7,960 nucleotides of DNA from Nitrososphaeraceae archaeon (GCA_030038695.1 JASHSN010000443.1:1-7960), one strand, 5' to 3'. Counted from the stretch's first letter, positions 1-7,091 are shown. Notes: generated from the sequence alone by a model not told the origin. Translations and numbers: made by a program.

Positions 1-244
1 CCAGAAGGTAGGCTCCGTATATTTGATTGATCAGGCTATCGACAGAATTTTCGTTGTATAAAATAGTAACATCATTTATTTGAGAGTCGCTTGCATCCGA
101 CGGGAATAATGAAATCGAGTTGTCTTCATTAGTCTCAATGAACACCGTATTTCCTTTATTCAAAGAGTTAACTCTAACCCATTCGCTTGGCAAAGAAATT
201 AGCATGCTACTGCCTATTTTCTGCAATCTTCTCGCGTACCTCAA
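1..244 (-). CDS. SpoVT/AbrB-domain regulator, probably PhoU-type phosphate uptake regulator (partial, N-terminus)
   Basis: Only the first 81 codons are in the window; the rest lies beyond the left edge. The translation opens MRYARRLQKIGSSMLISLP, followed by SEWVRVNSLNKGNTVFIE. This is the swapped-hairpin SpoVT/AbrB DNA-binding pattern (K-IG-S-L-SLP-EWV, then L-KG--V). In archaea the domain is commonly fused to a C-terminal PhoU domain and annotated as a phosphate uptake regulator. That second domain is inferred, because it is not in view. The start is the TTG at 244-242. An in-frame stop lies 7 codons upstream and no other standard start falls between them; the first ATG (205-203) would cut through the conserved hairpin. 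The gene is divergent from the pantoate kinase, with about 49 bases between the two starts. It could regulate its own promoter or the CoA cluster, but nothing here proves that. The AbrB-fold call is fairly firm; the PhoU association is a family expectation. Confidence 0.75.
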   Translation of the reverse strand, partial: MRYARRLQKIGSSMLISLPSEWVRVNSLNKGNTVFIETNEDNSISLFPSDASDSQINDVTILYNENSVDSLINQIYGAYLL

Positions 245-252
245 GCTGTATT

Positions 253-270
253 TTATACTAGCTTATACTA
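253..270. promoter_or_regulatory. Tandem TATA-like element in the divergent promoter
   Basis: The 8-mer TTATACTA occurs twice, at 253-260 and 263-270, exactly 10 bp apart. The right copy is centred about 28 bases upstream of the pantoate kinase ATG (294), where an archaeal TATA box sits for a leaderless mRNA. Read on the minus strand the element is TAGTATAA repeated, and the right copy lies about 22 bases from the TTG of the divergent regulator. It may therefore serve as TATA box in both directions. The one-helical-turn spacing would also suit binding of a dimeric regulator. Position and repetition are seen directly; the function is inferred. Confidence 0.5.
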
Positions 271-293
271 ATTAAACATTGTTTTTATATTTT

Positions 294-1205
294 ATGCACT
301 CTATAAACACCCTTGTGTCAAAAGTCGCTACAGCCAAGGCCTTTTGCCCAGGGCACATAACCGGTATCGCCAAAAGAGCTTTTGTAGCAGGCCGGCACCT
401 TCTACATCACGGATCTGAAGGTGCGGGATTTTCAATCGATCGAGGAGTCACCACTACTGTGAGCATCTTCGATGATCGTTCCTCGGGTCATCAAATCTCT
501 ATTAATGGGATGACTGCCGAGAACGCAGAAGTATCAGAATTAGTTTTACAACAGTATCTGAAATTTTTTAGACGACCCTGTTATATTAAAATTGAGCATG
601 AGGTCGAAATCCCTATTGGTTTTGGGCTAGGATCTAGTGGAGCAGCAGCTCTCAGTCTTTCGTATGCTCTTAACGAGGCAGCTATGGTAGGGCTCAGTAC
701 AGAAGAAGCCGCGCAACTTGCTCACTGGGCAGAAATTGTATGCGGAACAGGATTAGGGACTGTGATAGCAGAATATATGGGAGGATTCGAGACTAGAACA
801 CGTGCTGGAGCACCGGGTATTGGCATTATCAGGAAAATTGAACTCAAGGGCTATAAAGTGATCATATTTTGTATGGGACCGATTTCTACTAGATCGGTTC
901 TACGCGGCAATTCTAATTTTAGGTATGTATGGCAAGATGACACTCTGCGCACGGTAAACATAAAGAATTTTGTAACGATATCCTACGAATTTGTATCAAA
1001 CATGGGGTTGACAAACGGACGATGCAAGGAACCAATTAACGCGTTGAGAGCACACGGTTTTGACTCGAGTGTGGCGTTGTTTGGTGACACGATCTTTACA
1101 ATAATTCCAGAAGACCAGGTCGTGGAGGCAGAACGCTGTCTTGGTGGCCTCAACGGTAAGTTGTTCACATGCGGTATAGAGAATATTGGAGCAAGAGTAT
1201 TGTAA
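294..1205 (+). CDS. Pantoate kinase (PoK, GHMP superfamily)
   Basis: Phosphorylates pantoate with ATP to 4-phosphopantoate in the cytoplasm. This is the archaeal step that replaces the bacterial order of ligation before phosphorylation. The 303-residue product has an N-terminal AKAFCPGHITGI segment (residues 14-25), characteristic of archaeal pantoate kinases, and the GHMP ATP-binding loop PIGFGLGSSGAAA at residues 107-119. A C-terminal ALFGDTIFTI stretch fits the family's last conserved strand. The ATG at 294 is preferred: a TATA-like element lies about 28 bases upstream. An in-frame TTG at 279 would lie inside the promoter and only adds MFLYF. GTG at 315 is a possible alternative. It is first of four CoA genes on one strand, with 7 bases before the next. 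GHMP kinases share the loop with homoserine and mevalonate kinases, but the adjacent ligase makes pantoate the clear substrate. Confidence 0.9.
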   Translation: MHSINTLVSKVATAKAFCPGHITGIAKRAFVAGRHLLHHGSEGAGFSIDRGVTTTVSIFDDRSSGHQISINGMTAENAEVSELVLQQYLKFFRRPCYIKIEHEVEIPIGFGLGSSGAAALSLSYALNEAAMVGLSTEEAAQLAHWAEIVCGTGLGTVIAEYMGGFETRTRAGAPGIGIIRKIELKGYKVIIFCMGPISTRSVLRGNSNFRYVWQDDTLRTVNIKNFVTISYEFVSNMGLTNGRCKEPINALRAHGFDSSVALFGDTIFTIIPEDQVVEAERCLGGLNGKLFTCGIENIGARVL

Positions 1206-1212
1206 ATTGTTA

Positions 1213-1974
1213 ATGAATAAAAACATCCCATTGAGCCATCCACGTTTCAAATCACTTCTCGTTCGAGAGAAGCTTGTTAGTGGTTTCGAGAGAGGATTGG
1301 TGGTAGCTCAGGGCTTGATAGCTCATGGGAGGGGAGAGGCATTCGATTACCTGCTAGGAGAGCAGACTAGCAGAGCTGCCCGTGTTGCAATAACGGCGGC
1401 ATCAGCCGAGTTGTTACTTGCAAGACATCCTGTGATATCTATTAACGGAAATGTCGCTGCGATTTGCGCAAAGGAACTTGTCGAGCTAAGCAAAGTTACG
1501 AATGCACGGTTAGAAGTAAATCTTTTCTATAGAGACGAAAAACGAGAGAGATTTATTGAAAGAGAACTAATCAACAATGGCGCCAGGAAGGTTTACGGGG
1601 TCGGTCCACGCGCGTCAGCAAGAATATCTGAGCTGCACAGTGAACGGCGAAGAGTTGATCCTGATGGTATATACTTGGGTGATGTCGTTATTGTTCCTCT
1701 TGAAGACGGGGACAGAGCGGAGGCTCTTGTCAAGATGGGAAAAAAGATTATCGCGATAGACCTTAACCCTATCTCTAGGACCGCAAGAGTAGCTCAAATC
1801 ACTATAGTGGATAATATCATCAGGGTATTGCCAACTATGATTTCCATTGCAAGAGAACTCAGAAGTCTAGAAGATGAAGCAACACTCACTAAAATTATCA
1901 AGGAATTCAATAACAAGAAAAACCTTGAAGAATCGTTAGGAATTATTCAAGGGGCCAAAGATGGACTGCTATAG
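1213..1974 (+). CDS. 4-phosphopantoate--beta-alanine ligase (phosphopantothenate synthetase, PPS)
   Basis: Joins 4-phosphopantoate to beta-alanine with ATP to give 4'-phosphopantothenate; this is the archaeal counterpart of PanC acting after the kinase. The 253-residue product shows family blocks: N-terminal SHPRFKSLLVREKLVSGFE (residues 8-26), IAHGRGEAFDYLLGE (36-50), SINGNVAA (75-82), VDPDGIYLGD (147-156) and IDLNPISRTA (181-190). These glycine- and Asp-rich loops form the nucleotide and phosphopantoate site in characterised archaeal homologues. The ATG at 1213 is chosen because its sequence matches the usual N-terminus directly. An upstream in-frame TTG at 1186 would overlap the end of the pantoate kinase and add nine unusual residues. 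The 3' end overlaps panB by 14 bases, implying coupled translation. The assignment is confident because both family motifs and operon partner agree. Confidence 0.93.
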   Translation: MNKNIPLSHPRFKSLLVREKLVSGFERGLVVAQGLIAHGRGEAFDYLLGEQTSRAARVAITAASAELLLARHPVISINGNVAAICAKELVELSKVTNARLEVNLFYRDEKRERFIERELINNGARKVYGVGPRASARISELHSERRRVDPDGIYLGDVVIVPLEDGDRAEALVKMGKKIIAIDLNPISRTARVAQITIVDNIIRVLPTMISIARELRSLEDEATLTKIIKEFNNKKNLEESLGIIQGAKDGLL

Positions 1975-2851
1975 CGAAAATTATAATTATTCCAATACCA
2001 TTCTTAGAAAAAACAACGTTAATGATATCCTCTCACTAAAGAAAAAAGGCGAAAAAATCGCCGTTTTGAGTGCTTATGATTACTGTACCTCTGTAATCTG
2101 TGATAAGGCAGGTGTTGATATTCTCCTGGTGGGTGACAGTGCCGGCATGGTGATGCTGGGTTACGAAAGAACAGCAACAGTTGGCCTAGAGGAAATGCTT
2201 GTATTTTGTAAAGGCGTATCAATGGGAACAAAACGAGCAATGGTTGTGGCCGACCTGCCCTTCGGTTCTTATCAACCTGGCACTGGCGCAGCATTAGAAA
2301 ATGCTATAAGATTTATAAAAGTTGGATGCGATGCAGTAAAACTTGAGGGGGGGTCCGAATTGGTGGATACGATCAAGGCATTAGTTGCTGTTGGGATTCC
2401 GGTCATGGGTCATATCGGACTGAAACCTCAGACTGCTTCTTTATGGGAGGGCTACAAAGTGCAGGCCAAAACAAAAGATTCATCTATGAAACTAATCGCA
2501 GAGGCTAGAGCCCTTGAACAAGCAGGTGTTTTCAGCATAGTTCTAGAAATGGTGACTAGCGAAGTCGCCAAGATCATCTCAAAAAACCTTTCGATTGCAG
2601 TTATCGGAATAGGTTCTGGTTCGGATTGCGACGGTCAAATCTTGGTATTACATGACATACTCGGGGTATATGAAAATATTAGACCGAAATTCGCCAAACG
2701 GTATGCAGACTTGTCTGATTCTATTTTTCGAGCCGTCACAGGATATAGAACTGATGTCAAAAGTGGGAAATTTCCAGAAGACCAGAATGTTTTTCATATG
2801 GACCCTAATGAATACAGGGAATTGCAAAGAGAGTTAGAAAAAGATAGTTGA
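1961..2851 (+). CDS. panB: 3-methyl-2-oxobutanoate hydroxymethyltransferase (ketopantoate hydroxymethyltransferase)
   Basis: Transfers a hydroxymethyl group from 5,10-methylene-tetrahydropterin to 2-ketoisovalerate, giving ketopantoate, the first committed step to pantothenate. The 296-residue TIM-barrel protein is slightly longer than E. coli PanB (264), mostly through an N-terminal extension of about 15 residues. Metal ligands align with the known ones: Asp59 in LLVGDSAGMVMLGY, Asp98 in VADLPFGSY and Glu129 in AVKLEGG. The catalytic Glu196 is in VLEMV. HIGLKPQ (151-157) and the strongly conserved IGIGSGSDCDGQILVLHD (215-232) complete the active site. The ATG at 1961 lies inside the end of the preceding ligase gene (14-base overlap, different frame), typical of translational coupling. 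The stop TGA shares bases with the coaBC start. No ketopantoate reductase is seen in the window, so that step must be encoded elsewhere. Confidence 0.95.
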   Translation: MDCYSENYNYSNTILRKNNVNDILSLKKKGEKIAVLSAYDYCTSVICDKAGVDILLVGDSAGMVMLGYERTATVGLEEMLVFCKGVSMGTKRAMVVADLPFGSYQPGTGAALENAIRFIKVGCDAVKLEGGSELVDTIKALVAVGIPVMGHIGLKPQTASLWEGYKVQAKTKDSSMKLIAEARALEQAGVFSIVLEMVTSEVAKIISKNLSIAVIGIGSGSDCDGQILVLHDILGVYENIRPKFAKRYADLSDSIFRAVTGYRTDVKSGKFPEDQNVFHMDPNEYRELQRELEKDS

Positions 2852-4125
2852 GAGGTGGGTTGTATTTAGCAAAAAAAAGAAAAACACATCCATCAAAGGA
2901 CATTGTTGCTACGCAAGGAAAGGAAATTCTGGGGAAAAAAATAGTACTTTGTGTTACTGGTAGTGTCGCCGCCTACAAAGCCATCGACTTAGCTCGTTTA
3001 CTGATGCGACACGGAGCAGATGTCTATGCCGTAATGTCTGAATCATCGTCTTCAATGCTGATCAAAGCTGATATCATGAAGTGGGCGACAGGTAACGAAG
3101 TCGTAACGAAATTGACTGGAGAATTAGAGCACATAGTGTTGGCTGATACGAATATGGCAGACCTCATTCTTGTTTACCCATGCACGGCCAATACCATAGG
3201 TAAAATTGCGAATGGAATAGATGATACAACTGTTACTTCTGTTTTGACTGTCGCTCTTGGTTCGAGAATCCCTATCATTGTTGTGCCGGCTATGCATAAG
3301 TCGATGTATACAAACGACATTATCGCAAAAAATATCGAGAGGTTAAATGGTATAGGCGTAAAATTTCTAGAACCCGTTATCTCTGAAAACAAAGCTAAGA
3401 TATTGGATCCTGATTTCGTTTTACAATCGGTTATAGAAGAACTTAATGTGAGACATTCATTGTTATCTGGTAAGAACATCTTAGTCACGGCGGGCAGCAC
3501 TATAGAGTACATAGACCCTGTTCGAGTTATCACAAATCTAAGCTCTGGCAAAATGGGAAATGCAATTGCACAAGAAGCGGTAATTGCTGGAGCAAATGTT
3601 ACGCTTGTATATGGTCACGGGATGCGCGATTCACCAAGAATTAGAAATGTGATAAGAGTAAACACTCGGGTAGAAATGGAGACGGCTGTATTATCGGAAT
3701 TGTCCTCAAAGCGATATGATATTATTATTTTCTGTGCTGCGATAACAGACTTTGCACCTCAACACATGTCATCTAAAAAAATAGAGACTAAAAAGGGTAC
3801 AATTGTATTACCACTGTTGCCTACTGCAAAGGTAATAGATCAAGTTAAACATATCAGTAGAAATGATAAACTATTTTTAGTAGCTTTTAAAGCAGAACAC
3901 AAAGTCTCCGACTCATACCTCATTAAAAAGGCATTTCAGAAGTTGCAAGAGTGTGAGGCTGACTTAGTAATCGCCAATGATATAGGCAGAGCAGGGTGTG
4001 AAACTGGTTCTGACAAGAACGAAGTTTTCATAATAGATAAGGAGAAGAAAGTTATTCATTTACCACTGCAATACAAGCAACAAATCGCCATAATGATACT
4101 TGATTTAATTGCAGATCGAATCTAG
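2848..4125 (+). CDS. coaBC: Bifunctional phosphopantothenoylcysteine decarboxylase / phosphopantothenate--cysteine ligase
   Basis: The C-terminal CoaB half ligates cysteine to 4'-phosphopantothenate; the N-terminal CoaC flavoprotein half decarboxylates the product to 4'-phosphopantetheine. In the 425-residue reading, CoaC covers about residues 29-200. It has the FMN-binding VTGSVAAYKA (36-45), the catalytic-type His95 in ELEHIVLA, and PAMHKSMY (147-154). CoaB begins near residue 208 with GKNILVTAGSTIEYIDPVR and contains NLSSGKMGNA (230-239), LVAFKAE and DLVIANDIG, the usual nucleotide and phosphopantothenate motifs. The start must be TTG: an in-frame TAG directly precedes 2848, and the first ATG is deep inside the FMN domain. 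TTG at 2848 overlaps the panB stop as TTGA; TTG at 2860, behind GAGGTGGG, is the alternative. Bacterial CoaC has PAMN and an ACG Cys flap; here there is His150 and no such Cys. Confidence 0.93.
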   Translation: MRGGLYLAKKRKTHPSKDIVATQGKEILGKKIVLCVTGSVAAYKAIDLARLLMRHGADVYAVMSESSSSMLIKADIMKWATGNEVVTKLTGELEHIVLADTNMADLILVYPCTANTIGKIANGIDDTTVTSVLTVALGSRIPIIVVPAMHKSMYTNDIIAKNIERLNGIGVKFLEPVISENKAKILDPDFVLQSVIEELNVRHSLLSGKNILVTAGSTIEYIDPVRVITNLSSGKMGNAIAQEAVIAGANVTLVYGHGMRDSPRIRNVIRVNTRVEMETAVLSELSSKRYDIIIFCAAITDFAPQHMSSKKIETKKGTIVLPLLPTAKVIDQVKHISRNDKLFLVAFKAEHKVSDSYLIKKAFQKLQECEADLVIANDIGRAGCETGSDKNEVFIIDKEKKVIHLPLQYKQQIAIMILDLIADRI

Positions 4126-4172
4126 TCGAACGATGGAGGTACATAATTCAATACGAATGAATCAGAATCTGG

Positions 4173-4179
4173 TTTTTTT
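4173..4179 (+). terminator. Oligo-T terminator after coaBC
   Basis: Seven consecutive T residues lie 48 bases after the coaBC stop, in the 152-base space between two convergent genes. Archaeal RNA polymerase terminates efficiently at such oligo-T tracts without needing a hairpin, and no strong stem-loop precedes it. It fits the end of the CoA cluster transcript. I see no comparable T-run on the minus strand for the convergent peptidase, and no small gene in the rest of the spacer. Confidence 0.55.
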
Positions 4180-4277
4180 ATGACCAGTAGTAGTTATCTG
4201 ACTTCCACAGATTTATGACGTGTACGATGACGATAGAAGCACTAAAAGGACAAGATTACAAAACACACATAAACGCT

Positions 4278-5351
4278 TCAATCGAGCACTAGGAGATCTT
4301 TCGTGAAAGCGTTCAAGTTCTTTGCCTGTCCGCTATTTACAACGATACTGTCCTCAATCCTCACGCCGAACTTCCCATCTATATATATCCCAGGTTCGAT
4401 GGTGACGGCCATGTTTTTCCTTAAAACCTGCTCGTTTGGCTTCCTAAGCCATGGTGGTTCATGGATATTAAGACCTATTCCATGTCCGGTCGAGTGGGTA
4501 AATTGGTTTCCGTATCCCAGATTACTAATCAATGCTCTACATTCATCGTCTACTCGTTCGCATAAAATTCCTTCTTTAGCATAATCAATTCCTATTTGTT
4601 GAGACTGCTTCACTACTTCATACGCCTCTTTCGTTTCATGTCTTACCCTACCTAACGCAAAAGTCCTAGTTGCATCCGCTATATATGTGGCGTACCGGAG
4701 AGTCAAGTCCACTACGACCATATCGCCATCTACGAATTCACGACCAGAAATCTGTGAATGTGGGAGAGCTCCGTTTGGACCGCTCGCGATAATCAGAGGA
4801 TTCAAAGTTGATTTATGACATGCAGTTTTGGCATCCATCTGCATAGCTTCAAATATAAGCTTAGCCTGCAAAGCACGCTCTGAGAGTCCAATTTTGATTT
4901 CATGAGTACATATTTCGTATAATTCATCGAGAACTTTAGCAGCCTTAGATATCGCATAAACTTCGCTCTCGTCCTTAATCATTCGTCCTTCAACTAACGT
5001 ATCTGAGTTAAAAATAAAGTGTTTTTCAGAGCTTCTCCTTTGAATTGCCTCAACAGTCGAAAAGTCAGGATCATCTGCACATACTATTTTCCTTTTAGCC
5101 TCATTGATAAACGTGTCAATCAATTGAAATCCTCTGTCCGAAAAAATGATTTCGCAGTCTTTCGAATCATGTTCAGCTCTGGAAGCCTCTAACTTGGGAA
5201 CTATCAACTTTGTAGTATCATTGCTGCAGATAGCAATCGCCTCTCCCCAAAAATTGGTAAGATAAAACACATTTTCGGGTTGAAACGCGGCAACAGCGTT
5301 GAACCCTCTTCCTGATGCAATATCTATGAGCCTTGAGCGACGGTTTTTCAT
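4278..5351 (-). CDS. M24 family metallopeptidase, Xaa-Pro dipeptidase/aminopeptidase type
   Basis: Probably removes N-terminal residues preceding proline from short peptides in the cytoplasm, using two metal ions. The 357-residue product has the two-part architecture of prolidases. A creatinase-like N-terminal domain (about 1-120, with NVFYLTNFWGEA) is followed by the pita-bread catalytic domain. All five metal ligands are visible: Asp215 and Asp226 (VVVDLTLRYATYIADATRT), His290 (HSTGHGIGLNIHEPP), Glu319 (TIEPGIY) and Glu333 (VRIEDSIVV). His198 (PHSQ) and His297 match the additional histidines that shape the active site in prolidases and aminopeptidase P. The length of about 350 residues is normal for archaeal PepQ-like enzymes. 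The ATG at 5351 is the only start that keeps the N-terminal domain, since an in-frame stop lies just upstream. It is transcribed against coaBC, so it is not part of that operon. Exact substrate preference cannot be read from sequence. Confidence 0.9.
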   Translation of the reverse strand: MKNRRSRLIDIASGRGFNAVAAFQPENVFYLTNFWGEAIAICSNDTTKLIVPKLEASRAEHDSKDCEIIFSDRGFQLIDTFINEAKRKIVCADDPDFSTVEAIQRRSSEKHFIFNSDTLVEGRMIKDESEVYAISKAAKVLDELYEICTHEIKIGLSERALQAKLIFEAMQMDAKTACHKSTLNPLIIASGPNGALPHSQISGREFVDGDMVVVDLTLRYATYIADATRTFALGRVRHETKEAYEVVKQSQQIGIDYAKEGILCERVDDECRALISNLGYGNQFTHSTGHGIGLNIHEPPWLRKPNEQVLRKNMAVTIEPGIYIDGKFGVRIEDSIVVNSGQAKNLNAFTKDLLVLD

Positions 5352-5491
5352 TACCAGGCGTATTAATATAGGACGGGTTTATGACCGTACTGCACCTAAC
5401 AAGAGAGTATAGCTACAGCGAACAGAACAGTGGTGTTGTGCTAGACTAGACGGTTCACTACTGTTATAACTACGCGGACAGACGTTCTTAC

Positions 5492-5724
5492 GTGAGAAAG
5501 TTCCTTAGGGTAAAAAAAGTAGTATTTCGTTTCGGATTCGAAAAAACAGGTAAACTCAAGTCTGGTGCTGGGTGTACCGCTAAGCTTTATACCGAGCCGG
5601 CGAACGGTAACTTTCCAAAACAGCCAAAGTTGAATATCCACTTGACGAACCTTTTGATATAGGACCATATCCGGTCAAGGAGGTGAAGGTGACTCCATTC
5701 ACGGGGAAAATGAGAAGGCAATGA
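5492..5724 (+). pseudogene. Possible small gene interrupted by a frameshift (unrecognised family)
   Basis: I do not recognise this sequence. Reading from the GTG at 5492, one frame stays open for 56 residues: VRKFLRVKKVVFRFGFEKTG, then a segment with TAKLYTEPANGNFPKQPK, ending at TAG 5660-5662. Near 5626-5629 a second frame becomes the protein-like one: KVEYPLDEPFDIGPYP then VKEVKVTPFTGKMRRQ, ending at TGA 5722-5724. Restoring a single A in CCAAAG would join them as PKVEYPLDEP, giving a basic protein of about 77 residues. The second frame has a stop at 5608-5610, so it is not an independent gene with an obvious start. Against this, no promoter or ribosome site is clear and a chance ORF of this size is possible. 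Alternatives are a sequencing error in a real gene, or plain intergenic DNA. Confidence 0.3.
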
Positions 5725-5880
5725 GTGACCTATGATGGAGAGGCTTAGACAAGAATAGCTATAAGCAAGTAATTCAACCTCTAAGCTATATTTCGTTTCT
5801 ATTTCTGGAATTTACTTTAACGAGAATGCCATTTCCGTGGTTGTGTGTTTTATTCGGTCCAGAATTACATCTAACAATTG

Positions 5881-5889
5881 TTATAAATA
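5881..5889 (+). promoter_or_regulatory. TATA box of the aminotransferase gene
   Basis: TTATAAATA is a near-consensus archaeal TATA box, centred about 34 bases before the ATG at 5919. Initiation about 26 bases downstream would give a leader of under ten bases. The tempting GGGAGGT at 5892-5898 ends 20 bases before the ATG, too far for a normal Shine-Dalgarno. It would also fall upstream of the predicted transcript start, so it probably plays no role in translation. Confidence 0.55.
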
Positions 5890-5918
5890 ACGGGAGGTAA
5901 TTCGCTCAGTTATCTACG

Positions 5919-7064
5919 ATGGATTACCTAGTAATGTTGCCAGGTCCTACGAATGTACCAAATCGAGTGATGAATGCTATGCTCACACATATTATCAATC
6001 ATAGAAGCGATGACTTTCGTGATCTTTACAAGGCTATCGTGGAAAAGACCCAAAGAGTATTCCAAACACATAATGATATAGTCTTGTTGACCACCTCAGG
6101 TACAGGCGCGGTAGAAGCATCCGTTATCAATATAATTAGAAAAGACGATAAAGTGATTATTCCTGTTAATGGCGAATTCGGAACACGTCTTGCAGACTTG
6201 ATTGACAGCTGGGGTGGTCATGCAATAAGAGTCAAGGCTCCGTTTGGTCAGAATCCACCGTATTCAGAAATCGAAGAAGCTTTCGATCAAAATAAAGATA
6301 TCAAAGCCATATATGCGGTATACAACGAGACATCTACTGGAACAACCCTTCGCTATTTGGACAAACTAAGTCAATTATGTTCCGAAAGTGGTGCCTTTTT
6401 CATTGTAGACGCAGTTTCGATTCTGGGTGGCGACGAATTGCCGGTAGATAAATGGAACGTGGATATCTGTGTTACAGCTTCCCAGAAGGCTCTGGCTGCA
6501 CCACCAGGAGTATCTCCCATTTCGATCAGCCCTAGAGCCAAAAAACATATGCAAGCCAATCCACCTCCAACACAATACCTTAACTTAAAAAGATACTTCA
6601 AGTATTACGAAGAAAATTTTGAAACGCCTTTCACTCCTGCGTTGCCCCTCTTCCATGCTTTCAGTGAAGCACTCGACTTGGTTCTAGAAGAAGGATTGAA
6701 CAAAAGAATTCTGCGTCACAAAGCATGCGCCGATGCCTTTTATGAAGGTCTGAATGCGATGGGCCTTTCTCCTTTTGCGAAGCAAGATGCTAGGAGCAAT
6801 GTAGTAATCGCTGTCAACTATATGCCCGGAATGGATGACAAGAGATTTAGAGGGTTGTTATCACAACAATTTAGGGTACTTGTTGCCGGGGGTTTTGGTG
6901 AGCTAAAAGGAAAGGTGTTCCGAATCGGATCCATGGGTGAGGTCAACAAGTATCATGTGATGCGAACCTTGTCCTCTGTCGCGTACTCAATGAATATTTT
7001 GGGATTAAACGTAAGTCCAGATGCTGCGTCTATTGCTCTTAAAAGAATGGAAAATGTTATGTGA
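5919..7064 (+). CDS. Class V PLP-dependent aminotransferase, alanine-glyoxylate/serine-pyruvate type
   Basis: A fold-type I aminotransferase that would move an amino group between a small amino acid (alanine, serine or aspartate) and glyoxylate or pyruvate. The 381-residue length is typical. The N-terminus LPGPTNVPNRVMNAM (residues 7-21) with INHRSDDF is the signature opening of this subgroup. TSGTGAVEAS (59-68) binds the cofactor phosphate, ETSTGT (137-142) is the usual substrate/cofactor loop, and Asp164 in IVDAVSILGG contacts the PLP ring nitrogen. Lys190 in TASQKALAAPPG is the Schiff-base lysine, and FRIGSMGE near the C-terminus carries the carboxylate-binding arginine. The ATG at 5919 is the only start, as an in-frame TAA sits at 5898-5900. 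The 57-base gap to the FKBP gene contains its own TATA-like element, so the two are probably separate units. The family call is secure; the exact substrates are not. No CoA-pathway role is evident. Confidence 0.9.
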   Translation: MDYLVMLPGPTNVPNRVMNAMLTHIINHRSDDFRDLYKAIVEKTQRVFQTHNDIVLLTTSGTGAVEASVINIIRKDDKVIIPVNGEFGTRLADLIDSWGGHAIRVKAPFGQNPPYSEIEEAFDQNKDIKAIYAVYNETSTGTTLRYLDKLSQLCSESGAFFIVDAVSILGGDELPVDKWNVDICVTASQKALAAPPGVSPISISPRAKKHMQANPPPTQYLNLKRYFKYYEENFETPFTPALPLFHAFSEALDLVLEEGLNKRILRHKACADAFYEGLNAMGLSPFAKQDARSNVVIAVNYMPGMDDKRFRGLLSQQFRVLVAGGFGELKGKVFRIGSMGEVNKYHVMRTLSSVAYSMNILGLNVSPDAASIALKRMENVM

Positions 7065-7091
7065 TCCTTTACTGGTAAGTCTCTATGAAGC

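Larger units (their letters stand above)
5352..5918. other. 567-base intergenic region between M24 peptidase and aminotransferase
   Basis: This stretch separates two divergent genes and holds no intact recognisable gene. Its left end carries the peptidase promoter area, with an AT element TATATTAATA on the minus strand at 5370-5361. That element is only about 15 bases before the ATG, closer than expected for a leaderless start. The middle part (about 5490-5724) looks like coding sequence broken by a frameshift and is listed separately. The right part (5725-5880) is AT-rich with stop codons in all frames; a 24-codon ORF at 5826-5900 runs through the TATA box and has no support. A perfect small hairpin, TTTCG-GATT-CGAAA, lies near 5529-5542 inside the coding-like part. 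I see no tRNA: no T-loop or acceptor-stem pairing could be found. Confidence 0.5.

Noticed and set aside
3174..3551. A 125-codon minus-strand ORF within coaBC
   Set aside because: It is a shadow of the well-supported coaBC reading frame, without motifs of its own.
5441..5668. A 75-codon minus-strand ORF in the long intergenic region
   Set aside because: Its translation is rich in Phe, Tyr and Val runs without recognisable motifs. It overlaps the more protein-like plus-strand frames and has no promoter or ribosome site.
5731..5760. C/D-box small RNA, suggested by TATGATGG resembling a C box
   Set aside because: No D box (CTGA) follows within a suitable distance and no C'/D' pair is visible.
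5892..5898. GGGAGGT as the ribosome binding site of the aminotransferase
   Set aside because: It ends 20 bases before the ATG, too distant, and probably lies upstream of the transcription start set by the TATA box at 5881-5889.
5826..5900. A 24-codon plus-strand ORF starting MPFPWLCVLF
   Set aside because: It runs through the aminotransferase TATA box and lacks a start signal; a chance ORF is the simpler explanation.
5919..7064. The aminotransferase as a beta-alanine supplier for the CoA operon
   Set aside because: Its motifs are those of alanine-glyoxylate/serine-pyruvate enzymes, it has its own promoter, and a peptidase on the opposite strand separates it from the CoA genes.
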